The notes beneath the pieces were generated by a model. The model was not told where the DNA came from, made no database searches, and saw nothing but the letters and a program-made list of their open reading frames with translations. A stretch of 64,000 bases of DNA from Lachnospiraceae bacterium (GTDB lineage Bacteria > Bacillota > Clostridia > Lachnospirales > Lachnospiraceae). The stretch's first letter is position 1, and every line of letters starts with the position of its first letter. Below are positions 53,525-62,644 of this stretch, in pieces. Where the stretch lies: positions 109,242-173,241 of the forward strand of contig JAFQCK010000141.1 in assembly GCA_017416465.1 (NCBI GenBank), given 5' to 3'. The translations under genes and the position numbers were made by a program.

Positions 53525-55126
53525 GTGGCTGATTTAACAACAGAAATAAAGAAAAGACGAACTTTTGCGATTATATCACATCCGGATGCGGGTAAAACAA
53601 CCCTTACAGAGAAGTTTTTGCTTTATGGTAAAGCTATTAACCTTGCAGGTTCGGTAAAAGGTAAAAAAACAGCAAAACATGCAGTCTCAGACTGGATGGA
53701 GATTGAAAAAGAAAGAGGTATTTCGGTAACTTCATCTGTTATGCAATTTAATTATGATGGTTATTGTATTAATATTCTTGATACACCCGGACATCAGGAT
53801 TTCTCAGAAGATACTTACAGAACACTTATGGCAGCAGATTCTGCCGTAATGGTAATTGATGCTTCGAAGGGTGTTGAAAAACAAACTATAAAATTATTTA
53901 AAGTATGTGTTATGAGACACATTCCTATATTTACATTTATAAATAAAATGGATAGAGAAGCGAATGATCCGTTTGATTTGCTTGATGATATAGAAAATGT
54001 TCTTGGAATAAGTACATGTCCTGTTAACTGGCCAATTGGTTCAGGAAAGAGTTTTAAGGGTGTTTATGAAAGACAGAAAAATTGTGTTACAACTTTTAAG
54101 GCAGCGATGAATGGACAGAAAGAAGTTGAAACAAGCAGAATAGATTTTGAAGATGCTAATCATGATGAATTGCTTGAACATATGGGACAGGATTTGTATG
54201 ATAAATTAAATGAAGACTTGGAGTTATTAGATGGTGCAAGTTCTGATTTTGATATAGAAGAGGTAAGAGCAGGAAATCTTACACCTGTATTTTTTGGTTC
54301 AGCTTTAACTAACTTTGGTGTGGAAAATTTCTTGCAGCATTTCCTTACAATGACTACATCTCCACTTTCAAGAAAATCGAATATTGGGGAAATAGACCCA
54401 TTCAGACCTGATTTTTCTGCATTTGTTTTTAAAATTCAGGCAAATATGAACAAAGCTCATAGAGACAGAATTGCTTTTATGAGAATTACATCAGGTAAAT
54501 TTGATGCAGGAATGGAAGTAAATCATGTGCAAGGTGGCAAAAAGGTTAAATTATCTCAGCCACAACAGATGATGGCACAGGAGAGACATATTGTTGAAGA
54601 AGCATATGCAGGAGATATTATAGGTGTGTTTGATCCGGGAATATTCTCTATTGGAGATACATTATGCACTTCAAATGAGAAGTTTGAGTTTGAAGGAATA
54701 CCTACATTTGCACCTGAGCATTTTGCAAGAGTAAGACAAATGGATACAATGAAGAGAAAGCAATTTGTAAAAGGAATTAATCAGATTGCTCAGGAAGGTG
54801 CTATTCAGATTTTCCAGGAATTTAATACCGGAATGGAAGAAATAATAGTTGGTGTTGTAGGTGTGTTACAGTTTGATGTGTTAAAACATCGTCTTGATAA
54901 GGAATATAATGTGGAAATCAAGCTGGAACAATTACCTTATGAACATATAAGATGGATTGAAAATAAGGAAGAAGTTAATGTAAATGCTATATCGGGAACA
55001 TCGGACATGAAGAAGATTAAAGATTTAAAAGATAATCCACTGTTATTATTCATTAATCCATGGAGTGTCAATATGGTACTTGAAAGAAATCCGGGACTTA
55101 AGCTTTCTGAGTTTGGTAAAAACTAA
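53525..55126 (+). CDS. prfC: Peptide chain release factor 3
   Basis: The protein has about 533 residues. GTPase motifs: SHPDAGKTTLTEK (P-loop), KERGISVTSS (switch I), DTPGHQDFSEDTY and NKMDREANDP (NKxD). RF3-specific content includes WMEIEKERGI and an ending LFINPWSVNMVLERNPG. It recycles RF1/RF2 after translation termination. GTG 53525 has GGAGG eight bases upstream; the TTG at 53510 would overlap that ribosome binding site. Confidence 0.95.
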   Translation: MADLTTEIKKRRTFAIISHPDAGKTTLTEKFLLYGKAINLAGSVKGKKTAKHAVSDWMEIEKERGISVTSSVMQFNYDGYCINILDTPGHQDFSEDTYRTLMAADSAVMVIDASKGVEKQTIKLFKVCVMRHIPIFTFINKMDREANDPFDLLDDIENVLGISTCPVNWPIGSGKSFKGVYERQKNCVTTFKAAMNGQKEVETSRIDFEDANHDELLEHMGQDLYDKLNEDLELLDGASSDFDIEEVRAGNLTPVFFGSALTNFGVENFLQHFLTMTTSPLSRKSNIGEIDPFRPDFSAFVFKIQANMNKAHRDRIAFMRITSGKFDAGMEVNHVQGGKKVKLSQPQQMMAQERHIVEEAYAGDIIGVFDPGIFSIGDTLCTSNEKFEFEGIPTFAPEHFARVRQMDTMKRKQFVKGINQIAQEGAIQIFQEFNTGMEEIIVGVVGVLQFDVLKHRLDKEYNVEIKLEQLPYEHIRWIENKEEVNVNAISGTSDMKKIKDLKDNPLLLFINPWSVNMVLERNPGLKLSEFGKN

Positions 55127-55159
55127 CTAAAAAAAGTTCGAAATTTAATGAATTTTTTA

Positions 55160-55188
55160 TTGAAATTTATCATATAATAGAGTATACT
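55160..55188 (+). promoter_or_regulatory. 6S RNA promoter
   Basis: TTGAAA at 55160-55165, a 17-base spacer and TATACT at 55183-55188. It lies about a dozen bases before the start of the closing stem of the RNA. Confidence 0.65.
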
Positions 55189-55205
55189 AAATATAACATT
55201 TAGTA

Positions 55206-55389
55206 CTTATATAAGCCTGGGATGTGCGGCAACTCCTGTTATTTTGAACCTACATTTTTGAATCGGGACTCCTATATCATTGGGTGGATGTGAAGCCTCC
55301 TTCGAGTGGACCACAGAAGCACAAGTGCGGTAACCCACCTAGCTTCGCTAGGACTCAAAACGCAGGAATCGGCATTTTGGGTATATAAG
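55206..55389 (+). ncRNA. ssrS: 6S RNA
   Basis: About 185 bases form a long, imperfect rod. CTTATATA (55206-55213) closes with TATATAAG (55382-55389); CCTGGGATGTGCGGCAAC pairs with CGGCATTTTGGG on the 3' side. A large central bubble region follows, with an apical CTAGCTTCGCTAG hairpin. The pattern GATGTxCGxCAA opposed to CGGCATTTTG resembles the conserved ends of 6S RNA, which binds RNA polymerase holoenzyme. A promoter and a terminator flank it. Assigned by structure and motif, without a covariance search. Confidence 0.75.
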
Positions 55390-55393
55390 AGAG

Positions 55394-55440
55394 AAAGACT
55401 GAATGTACTCCATTTGGAGTGCAGGCGGTCTTTTCTTACT
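55394..55440 (+). terminator. 6S RNA terminator
   Basis: AAAGACTG...TGTACTCC pairs with GGAGTGCA...GGTCTTTT, followed by CTTACTTT. Strong intrinsic terminator. Confidence 0.75.
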
Positions 55441-55530
55441 TTATAGGATTGTGGGAGTGTGAAACACGTAACAATCCGTTGAATCTTAATTAGGGTGTTT
55501 TGATACCCTAATCTTTATAGGAAAGTCAAA
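55441..55530 (+). promoter_or_regulatory. Leader with two hairpins before the histidine kinase
   Basis: GGATTGT (55446-55452) pairs with ACAATCC (55471-55477), and ATTAGGGT (55489-55496) pairs with ACCCTAAT (55505-55512), then CTTT. It may be a second terminator plus spacer, or a leader structure; no clear promoter is seen. Confidence 0.4.
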
Positions 55531-56766
55531 ATGATTGGAGAGATAAAGATGTATGCAATTGAAAGATTTACACTAAATGCATTAATTATAATTCTTTTGA
55601 CAATTTATGCATGTTTTTATGTAGATAATCCGTATTATATGATAATATTGTCCGGTATAATGTTATGCATAGTGTGTAAAGAAAGCTTAGAAGAAAAAAA
55701 TATAAATTGTATGCTTGTTATCAGATATATATTAGCATTGATTTTTGTTTTATATACAGACGTATATATTTCGTATTTGCTTTTTTATATATCCTCAGAT
55801 TATATTGTGGAGCTTGATAATAAGAAAAAATACAAAATATTCATGCCAGCTATAATATATTTTTTAAAAAATTTAATTTTGCATAATCAAAATTATCCGG
55901 AGTTATTATTACATACAATTGTTTTGATATTAATATCAACAGTAATATTTTTTGTTCAATATTTTATAGAAAATTATTTATCAGCTAAAAACTCAGTTTT
56001 AAAAGCTGTAAGTGTAATGGCTGTTAATGAGATGTATGCCAACAAGTTAAATCAAGAGTTGATTATAAAAAATTATTTGACTGATAAAAACGCCCGTTTA
56101 GAAGAAAGAGAAAATATAAGCAGAAACATACATAATAGTGTTGGACATTCCATTACTGCGGCAGTTATGACTTTAGATGCGGCAGATATGCTTTTTGATG
56201 TTTCACCTGAAAAAGCAAGAGAGAAAATAAATATTGCAAATAAGCGTATCAGAGGAAGTCTTGAGTCTATCAGACAGGCAGTCAGAGTTTTAGATAATGA
56301 AAATAAATATGTAGCAATAAACGATTTTATATGTGAACTAACCACCATAATTGATAATTTTGTTATAGATAGTTCTGTAAATAGAGTAGAAATGGGAATT
56401 AGCGAGATTAATATTTATACGAATTTTGAAAATGTAAATACAGATGTTGTTATTCCTCATGAGCATACCGAATTTCTTACAGGTGCTTTAGGTGAATTTT
56501 TATCAAATGGAGTGCGACATGGAAAAGCTACTGAATTTATAGTTACACTTATAGCTGATAGCAGTAATTTAAAATTGAAGGTTTCAGATAACGGAAAAAG
56601 TGATTTTTCAAATTCTAACGAAAAAGAACGTATAGAAAAAGGATTTGGAATAAAGAAAATGATGTCGTATGTGAAAAAATGTGGTGGAGAAATGTCGATT
56701 TTTAATGAAAATGGGTTTAATCAGGAAATAACAATCAGATTATTTGAAAGAGGAAATGGAGATTAA
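55531..56766 (+). CDS. Membrane histidine kinase (NarL/DesK-like, HisKA_3)
   Basis: In this 411-residue protein, about six membrane helices occupy the first 150 residues, followed by a coiled linker. NISRNIHNSVGHSITAAVM holds His201 as phosphoacceptor, and a HATPase_c domain has FLSNGVRHGKA (N-box), KVSDNGKSDFS (G1) and GFGIKKMMSYV (G2). It is partner of the response regulator two bases downstream. With the ABC genes that follow, this looks like a detoxification or envelope-stress sensor. Start is ATG 55531 or 55549, both with fair ribosome binding sites. Confidence 0.85.
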   Translation: MIGEIKMYAIERFTLNALIIILLTIYACFYVDNPYYMIILSGIMLCIVCKESLEEKNINCMLVIRYILALIFVLYTDVYISYLLFYISSDYIVELDNKKKYKIFMPAIIYFLKNLILHNQNYPELLLHTIVLILISTVIFFVQYFIENYLSAKNSVLKAVSVMAVNEMYANKLNQELIIKNYLTDKNARLEERENISRNIHNSVGHSITAAVMTLDAADMLFDVSPEKAREKINIANKRIRGSLESIRQAVRVLDNENKYVAINDFICELTTIIDNFVIDSSVNRVEMGISEINIYTNFENVNTDVVIPHEHTEFLTGALGEFLSNGVRHGKATEFIVTLIADSSNLKLKVSDNGKSDFSNSNEKERIEKGFGIKKMMSYVKKCGGEMSIFNENGFNQEITIRLFERGNGD

Positions 56767-56767
56767 A

Positions 56768-57391
56768 ATGGATAAGATAAATGTACTGCTGGTAGATGAT
56801 GAACCGTTATTATTAGAGAGTCTTGAAATAATACTTACTCTAAATGATATGGATATTATAGGTAAGGCAAAGGATGGTAATGAAGCACTTGATATATTAA
56901 TAGATAAAAAATGTGATATTGCTTTAGTCGATTTAAATATGAAGGGAATGGGTGGAATCGAATTGATTTCTAATATGAAGTCATTGTACCCGGATGTTAA
57001 GATATTGGTTTTAACTACCTTTTATGATGATAAAAGTATTACATCTGCAATAGGTGGAGGTGCAGATGGATACCTTCTTAAAGATAGTGGAAAAGATGCA
57101 ATTTTGGGAGCTATTTCACAGATTATAACTGGTACAGATGTAATTGATAAAAAGGTAATGCAAAGATTGTCAGCACTTATGAGTGGAAAAACAAAGGATA
57201 TGTCCATAATGGAAGGAATGACAAGAAGAGAAGAAGAAATTTGTACATTACTGACAAAAGGATTAACTAACCGTCAAATTGCAGATACACTTTTTATATC
57301 AGAAGGAACGGTTAAAAATTATATTTCATCAATATATGAAAAAACAGGTATACATGATAGAGCCAAGCTCATTGTAGCGATAAACAATTAA
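56768..57391 (+). CDS. NarL/LuxR-type response regulator
   Basis: In this 207-residue protein the receiver domain has VLLVDDEPLL, Asp55 in ALVDLNMKG and YLLKD lysine. The LuxR-type HTH is at the C-terminus: MTRREEEICTLLTKGLTNRQIADTLFISEGTVKNYISSIYEK. ATG 56768 has GGAG six bases upstream; an in-frame ATG at 56744 lies in the kinase gene. It likely activates the ABC transporter operon beyond the hairpin. Confidence 0.9.
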   Translation: MDKINVLLVDDEPLLLESLEIILTLNDMDIIGKAKDGNEALDILIDKKCDIALVDLNMKGMGGIELISNMKSLYPDVKILVLTTFYDDKSITSAIGGGADGYLLKDSGKDAILGAISQIITGTDVIDKKVMQRLSALMSGKTKDMSIMEGMTRREEEICTLLTKGLTNRQIADTLFISEGTVKNYISSIYEKTGIHDRAKLIVAINN

Positions 57392-57399
57392 AAAATATG

Positions 57400-57436
57400 A
57401 CCACAGTCATAGTCTGATATGACTGTGGTTACTTTT
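57400..57436 (+). terminator. Terminator after the two-component genes
   Basis: ACCACAGTCATA (57400-57411) and its complement (57418-57429) with a six-base loop, followed by TACTTTTATTA. Confidence 0.65.
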
Positions 57437-57487
57437 ATTAATGGATTTTAGATGTTAGAATATAGAAAAAAACAGGAGGATACCATT

Positions 57488-58657
57488 ATGGGGCAGAAAT
57501 TATCTGCAATGAATTATATTAAGAATAATAAAAGGCGAAGTGCAGTACTGATTGTAAGTTTATCGCTTTGTTTTATGCTTATCTATTTGACTAAATTTCT
57601 TTTATCGTCAACAGAAGAAACTTTTAAAGTGATTACTGTTGATAACGCAGAAAAAATTCAATATGTAACTTTGACTGCAAAAACACTGGGAATTGATGTT
57701 GAAAATATTGATATGGAAGAGTATGAGAAGTATCAGGATGAAAAATATTTAGAAATTGTGGAAAAACTTAAAAAACATGAAAATATTGAAAATGTATATT
57801 ATTCAGAATGTTTATATTCTGAAATTTGGGCAGTTATAGGTAGTTGGTATGCTGAGATACCATTGGTTGAAGCTAATGAGGTTACGATTATTCTTGAACA
57901 TTTCGGTACAAAAGTATGTAGAGGAAGGATGCCGGAAAAACCGGGCGAGATAGTTCTTGATGAAGGGTCGATGAAAAATGGTGGATATGTACTTGATGGA
58001 TACTACAGAATGGATGAGTATGATAAATCATTTAAAATAGTTGGTATACTTGATTGTGATACATATTTTGGATGTGGAATACCATCAGAAGCAGAAGAAA
58101 CATCTAAAATGCTTACAATTCTTTCGGATGGAAGTGTTGAAGATTTGAAGGAAGTGCTAAAGAGTGTTGGTGTAAATGCAGATGATAAAGATGATCAGAT
58201 TGTGGATGTTAAAAATGGTAGGGAAGATTTAAAGACAAACGTTACTGATGTTATAAGTAGCTCAACAAATATAATCTACATATGTATTATTGTACTTATT
58301 TCATTAGCATTATTTATTGTATATACAATGTATCTTAGAGACAGACATAATGAATGGTGCTTATATTCTTCAATTGGATATTCAAGAAAAGATGTATATA
58401 GTCTTGTTATGAGAGAAGTATTAATTACTTTTTTGATAGCATTTGTTGTAGGGATAATTTTAACAGTAATTTCAGTCGTATCAATTGATAGTTTAATGCT
58501 TAAAGCTCAAGGCTTAAAGTGTAAATATATATATCCTGAAAGTATAACAGAGATTTTAGCAGCATTTATTGTGCTTATAGGTGCATTACAAATTCCAATC
58601 AGATATGCACTTAACAGGATAAAAACAGTTGATGCAATAGAAGATGATATATATTAA
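57488..58657 (+). CDS. FtsX-like ABC transporter permease (first)
   Basis: The protein has about 389 residues: one N-terminal membrane helix (about 22-40), a large extracytoplasmic domain, then three helices at the C-terminus (about 258-280, 310-335, 360-377), the MacB/FtsX arrangement. LYSSIGYSRKDVYSLVMREVL is the coupling segment typical of these permeases. ATG 57488 is preferred, since AGGAGG lies upstream; the frame opens earlier at 57452. It forms a transporter with the ATPase and second permease. Confidence 0.8.
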   Translation: MGQKLSAMNYIKNNKRRSAVLIVSLSLCFMLIYLTKFLLSSTEETFKVITVDNAEKIQYVTLTAKTLGIDVENIDMEEYEKYQDEKYLEIVEKLKKHENIENVYYSECLYSEIWAVIGSWYAEIPLVEANEVTIILEHFGTKVCRGRMPEKPGEIVLDEGSMKNGGYVLDGYYRMDEYDKSFKIVGILDCDTYFGCGIPSEAEETSKMLTILSDGSVEDLKEVLKSVGVNADDKDDQIVDVKNGREDLKTNVTDVISSSTNIIYICIIVLISLALFIVYTMYLRDRHNEWCLYSSIGYSRKDVYSLVMREVLITFLIAFVVGIILTVISVVSIDSLMLKAQGLKCKYIYPESITEILAAFIVLIGALQIPIRYALNRIKTVDAIEDDIY

Positions 58658-58708
58658 ATATTGTTTAGTTAAGAATAATTTGATTTTAAGAAAGGTTCGG
58701 TAATTAGT

Positions 58709-59386
58709 ATGTTTGAAATAAAAAATATATCAATGATTTACGATATGGAAAAAACGGAAAAAGTATATGCACTTGGTGGATTTGATTTAGCCTTACCTGA
58801 TAAAGGTCTTATTGGAATAATAGGACCATCAGGTAGTGGAAAATCAACACTTATGTATTGTTTATCTACATTGAAAAAACCAACAGATGGACAGATTCTT
58901 TACAATGGAAAAGAGTTAATAAATTTAAAGGATAGTGAAAGAGAAAAAGTAAGAAGACATGAATTTGGATTCGTTTTTCAGAGACATTTTTTAGTACCAT
59001 ATATGTCAGCATTGGATAATGTAACAGTAGCAGCTACTAAAAACGGACAGGAAACTATTAATAAATCTAAGAAATTACTTGCTGGATTTGGTTTGGGAGA
59101 TAAGGAAATTTGTAAAAGACCTGCTAAGCTTTCAGGTGGTCAGAGACAAAGAACTGCTATTGCAAGAGCTATGATTAATGAACCGAAAGTTTTATTTGCA
59201 GATGAACCTACAGCAGCTCTTGACCATGAAAATGCATTTGCAGTAATGAAGATTTTAAAGCAATATTCAAAAAATAATCTTGTACTTGTTATTACTCATG
59301 ACCGTTCAATTCTTAAAGATGCAGATAGAGTAATTGAAATGTGGGACGGAAATATAAGTAAAATTATAGGTGGTGAAGAAGTATGA
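58709..59386 (+). CDS. ABC transporter ATPase (LolD/MacB-like)
   Basis: This 225-residue protein has Walker A GPSGSGKST, Q-loop FVFQRHFLVPYMS, signature LSGGQRQRTAIARA, Walker B KVLFADEPTAALD and H-loop VITHDRS. Its length and motifs match the MacB/LolD class that drives mechanotransmission rather than ordinary import. The stop overlaps the next start by 4 bases. GAAAGG precedes ATG. Confidence 0.92.
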   Translation: MFEIKNISMIYDMEKTEKVYALGGFDLALPDKGLIGIIGPSGSGKSTLMYCLSTLKKPTDGQILYNGKELINLKDSEREKVRRHEFGFVFQRHFLVPYMSALDNVTVAATKNGQETINKSKKLLAGFGLGDKEICKRPAKLSGGQRQRTAIARAMINEPKVLFADEPTAALDHENAFAVMKILKQYSKNNLVLVITHDRSILKDADRVIEMWDGNISKIIGGEEV

Positions 59387-60474
59387 AACCATTTTCTGCA
59401 TTATATTTTATAAAAGAGAATAAAAAACGTTCAGTATTATTGATGCTTATGATTTTTTTGAGCTTTGGAGTATATATAGGAGGGTTATATGTAACCAATC
59501 CTGAGGATAACTGGCAACAACTTATGGAATATTCAGATAATTGTGTTAGTGTGGTAAAAAGTTCAATGGATGGAGAAGGATATGAATGGTTATTAAATGA
59601 AGTTCAAAAGGATGGAAAAACAAAAGTAATAGAAATTGGAAGTTCGAATTATTTTGGTTGGAAAACGATTATGGGATTTGAAAGTAGTCAGGGCTTATAT
59701 ACGTTTCGTTCAGTAGAAGATTTTAAAACATTCTGTAATTATATGGATATTGAGTGTGATTTTTCAAAGTTAAAATCCGGTAGTATGATAATGAGTGAAA
59801 AATTTGCTAAAAATAGGGGGTTTAGTATAGGGGATAAAGTTGATGAAAAGAAATATAGTTCGATTTATGGTGAATATACACTTGATGTTTTAACAGATGA
59901 AGATGGTTATACAATATATTTTATATCTGATGAAGAAGAGTCGGGAAGAGCGCTTATATTAGGAGAAAAAATAAAAGGACATGAACTTTATTCTTATGTG
60001 TATAAATTGCATAGTCAGATTGAAGGAACAAAAAATGTCTTTGTATATCCGGGAGTTCGCCAGGAAATTGAAGTTCAGTTTGAAAGCTTTAATACAATTT
60101 ATATGTTGATAGTTATATTATTATCCATAATTTTAGCAATAACCATAAATGCAGCATTTGTTGGAATGTATCAGAAACGTGAATTTGAATTTGCTGTATA
60201 TAGGGCAATTGGTATTCCTAAAAAAAGTATAATAGGAAAGTTTGTAAAGGAATTATTATTACTTGATATTATAGCATTATTCTTTGGAACAATTGTAATG
60301 CTTATAGGTTTATATCTTTTAAATAATCTTGTACTTTATCCTGAAGGAAAATATTTAAGATATTTTGAACTTGTAGCTTTATATAATATGCTACTTTGTA
60401 ATGCAATTATTATTATTCCGTTAATAGTTACAAGATGTAGAAAAATGCTAAAAGCAGATATCTGCGATTATTAA
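59383..60474 (+). CDS. FtsX-like ABC transporter permease (second)
   Basis: The 363-residue protein has the same topology as its partner: helix near the N-terminus (about 18-36), an extracytoplasmic domain of about 190 residues, three C-terminal helices, and YRAIGIPKKSIIGKFVKELL as coupling segment. The two permeases probably form a heterodimer. The operon follows a kinase-regulator pair, as in peptide-antibiotic resistance modules. The substrate is unknown. Confidence 0.8.
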   Translation: MKPFSALYFIKENKKRSVLLMLMIFLSFGVYIGGLYVTNPEDNWQQLMEYSDNCVSVVKSSMDGEGYEWLLNEVQKDGKTKVIEIGSSNYFGWKTIMGFESSQGLYTFRSVEDFKTFCNYMDIECDFSKLKSGSMIMSEKFAKNRGFSIGDKVDEKKYSSIYGEYTLDVLTDEDGYTIYFISDEEESGRALILGEKIKGHELYSYVYKLHSQIEGTKNVFVYPGVRQEIEVQFESFNTIYMLIVILLSIILAITINAAFVGMYQKREFEFAVYRAIGIPKKSIIGKFVKELLLLDIIALFFGTIVMLIGLYLLNNLVLYPEGKYLRYFELVALYNMLLCNAIIIIPLIVTRCRKMLKADICDY

Positions 60475-60520
60475 AATAAAGTTTGCTATTATTTCTATGG
60501 ATTAGGTGATTAATAAACTC

Positions 60521-60656
60521 TAATAAATAGCACCTTGTGCATAACGAATTGCGACTCTTAGCGAACAATTTGACTGTGTTTGTACGTCGAAGACGAACAA
60601 ATAGGTCAAATTGTACGATAGGCGGAGTGAGAGTATGCTTAAGGTGCTATTTGTTA
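60521..60656 (+). repeat. Structured palindromic repeat, family A copy 3
   Basis: The outer arms 60521-60536 and 60641-60656 pair with one G-T wobble (core AAATAGCACCTT). Internal boxes match copy 2 closely: CGAATTGCGACTCTTAGCG, TACGTCGAAGACGAACAAAT and TTGTACGATAGGCGGAGTG. The inner stem ACAATTTGAC/GTCAAATTGT is perfect and replaces ACAATTCGGC of copy 2. GCATA/TATGC extends the outer stem. It lies between the ABC permease and the spoIID-like gene, without a coding frame. Confidence 0.8.
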
Positions 60657-60739
60657 TGTATATCAAATAACTAAATTCTATGTAATAAATATGAAATGAC
60701 AAGCATATTTATTGAGAAGGGATTAATGGAGGTTTTTTG

Positions 60740-62536
60740 ATGAATAAAAAATATTTAATTTTATGTTTTTTGATAGTAGTTTTACTTGTTCTTAATATAT
60801 GTTGTCTGATAAATGACAGGGATATCGGTAATAAAGAAAATAAAAAAATTGATGTAATCTATAAGAATGTAATTATCAAAGAATATTTGGATGGAAAATT
60901 ATATTTCATAAATAATGGAAGCGAATTAAATTATAAAGTAAATGGTATTGATGAAAATTTACAAAATACGCTTGCGGATATTGAAGTGAAAGATGGGATT
61001 TTGGTTTCTATTAAAATAAAAAGAGAAAGTATAAAAGGAAAAGTTCAGGCGATAGGAGATAATTATGTAGAAATATCAGGTTATGGTAATGTATATTTAT
61101 CTAAAGATTTTAAGTGCTATTTTGAGAATAGGGATTATTTGTTGGGGAGTATTAATGATGTGAAAGTTGGCTCTGAAAATGTAAGATTTGTTGTTGAGGG
61201 GAAAACGATTTGTGCAGTGATTATTGAAGGTGAAATTGTGTCTGAAAATATTAGGGTTTTACTTATGAATACAGGATTTAAAGATATTTATCACAATGAA
61301 GTGTCCATTATATGTGGTAGTGATTATAAATTAAGTTATAATAGTGTTGATTCTACTGGAAATGTTAAGGAAATATCAAATGATTTTGTAGCAACAGAAA
61401 AGCAAATTATATTACCAACAGACAACAGACTTGATTATGGAAGAATAAGAATTGAACTTAAGGATAAAAATTCAAAGACTACCTTTGATTCTTTTACAAG
61501 AAACGGTAATAGTCCTTCTTATAGGGGAAGTATTGAAATAGCAAGATATGACGGGAAATTAGTAATTATAAATGAATTATCTATAGATGAATATTTATAT
61601 GCGGTAGTACCTAGTGAAATGCCTTCTTCTTATGGTGTAGAGGCTTTGAAGGTACAGGCAGTTTGTGCAAGAAGCTATGCAATATGTCATTTGAATGGTA
61701 ATGAATTAAGTAAATATGGTGCACAGATTGATGATAGTGTTAATTATCAGGTATATAATAATACACCTGAAAATGAGAATTCTATTAGGGCTGTCGACGC
61801 AACTAAGGGTGAGGTGTTAAAACATAATGGTAGTGTTGTAAATGCTTACTTTTTTGCAACTTCATGTGGTTGTACTACTGATTCAACAGTATGGGGTGGA
61901 AGCGATTTACCATACATAAAAGGAAAACTTTTATGTAACACAGAGGAGTATTTAGATTTGAAGAATAATGATATATTCACTAAGTTCATTAAATCGGAAC
62001 CGGATACATTTGATAAAGGTGTTGCTTGGTACAGATGGAATTTTTTAATTAAAGATGATGAATTAACGAATATTATTAATGACAATATTGGTTCGATTTG
62101 TGAAAAGTTTCCTAAATATGTTCAGGTTTTGCAAAATGATGGTACCTTCATACAAGAAAAAGTAAATAATGTAGGAAATGTTTTAAGTGTTTCAGTTGAA
62201 CTTAGAGGAAGTGGCGGGATTGTAGAGGAACTTAAAGTTGTTGGAGAAAATAAAACAATAAAAATTATTAAGCAATCTGCGATAAGAAACCTCTTTAATA
62301 TTCAGGGAATTACAATTAATAAGGCGGATAAAAGTACGGTCAACCATTTCACATCTCTTCCTAGTGCATATTTTATTATTGAAAAGAATAGTAATGGATA
62401 TGCAATATTTGGCGGTGGCTATGGTCATGGTGTAGGAATGAGTCAGACTGCAGTAAAAAGTATGATAGAAAAAGGAATGAATTATAGAGAAATACTTGCT
62501 TTTTTTTATAAAGATGTATGTGTTGAGAATTATTAA
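60740..62536 (+). CDS. SpoIID/LytB-domain protein, membrane-anchored
   Basis: The protein has about 598 residues: an N-terminal membrane helix (about 5-24), a long beta-rich region, then a SpoIID domain (IDEYLYAVVPSEMPSSYGVEALKVQAVCARSYAI, with the conserved PSEMP motif, from about 290; and GGGYGHGVGMSQTAVKSM near the end). SpoIID cleaves glycan strands during engulfment; related proteins act at other times. The start is ATG 60740 with GGAGG seven bases upstream. It follows repeat copy 3. Confidence 0.8.
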   Translation: MNKKYLILCFLIVVLLVLNICCLINDRDIGNKENKKIDVIYKNVIIKEYLDGKLYFINNGSELNYKVNGIDENLQNTLADIEVKDGILVSIKIKRESIKGKVQAIGDNYVEISGYGNVYLSKDFKCYFENRDYLLGSINDVKVGSENVRFVVEGKTICAVIIEGEIVSENIRVLLMNTGFKDIYHNEVSIICGSDYKLSYNSVDSTGNVKEISNDFVATEKQIILPTDNRLDYGRIRIELKDKNSKTTFDSFTRNGNSPSYRGSIEIARYDGKLVIINELSIDEYLYAVVPSEMPSSYGVEALKVQAVCARSYAICHLNGNELSKYGAQIDDSVNYQVYNNTPENENSIRAVDATKGEVLKHNGSVVNAYFFATSCGCTTDSTVWGGSDLPYIKGKLLCNTEEYLDLKNNDIFTKFIKSEPDTFDKGVAWYRWNFLIKDDELTNIINDNIGSICEKFPKYVQVLQNDGTFIQEKVNNVGNVLSVSVELRGSGGIVEELKVVGENKTIKIIKQSAIRNLFNIQGITINKADKSTVNHFTSLPSAYFIIEKNSNGYAIFGGGYGHGVGMSQTAVKSMIEKGMNYREILAFFYKDVCVENY

Positions 62537-62564
62537 AAAACTATAGTATTTGTATACAAAATAA

Positions 62565-62593
62565 TTGCATAAATTATTGCGATAAGTTATAAT
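62565..62593 (+). promoter_or_regulatory. Promoter of the DHH phosphoesterase gene
   Basis: TTGCAT at 62565-62570, a 17-base spacer and TATAAT at 62588-62593. Confidence 0.65.
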
Positions 62594-62644
62594 TCAAGTA
62601 ATAGATTGTTCGTAAACGTATATTCAGACTTGGGGGAATTTTGC

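Noticed and set aside
55200-55530. Riboswitch or T-box between prfC and the histidine kinase
   Set aside because: No T-box AGGGTGG sequence or known riboswitch core was seen; the rod-like fold and flanking signals fit 6S RNA better.
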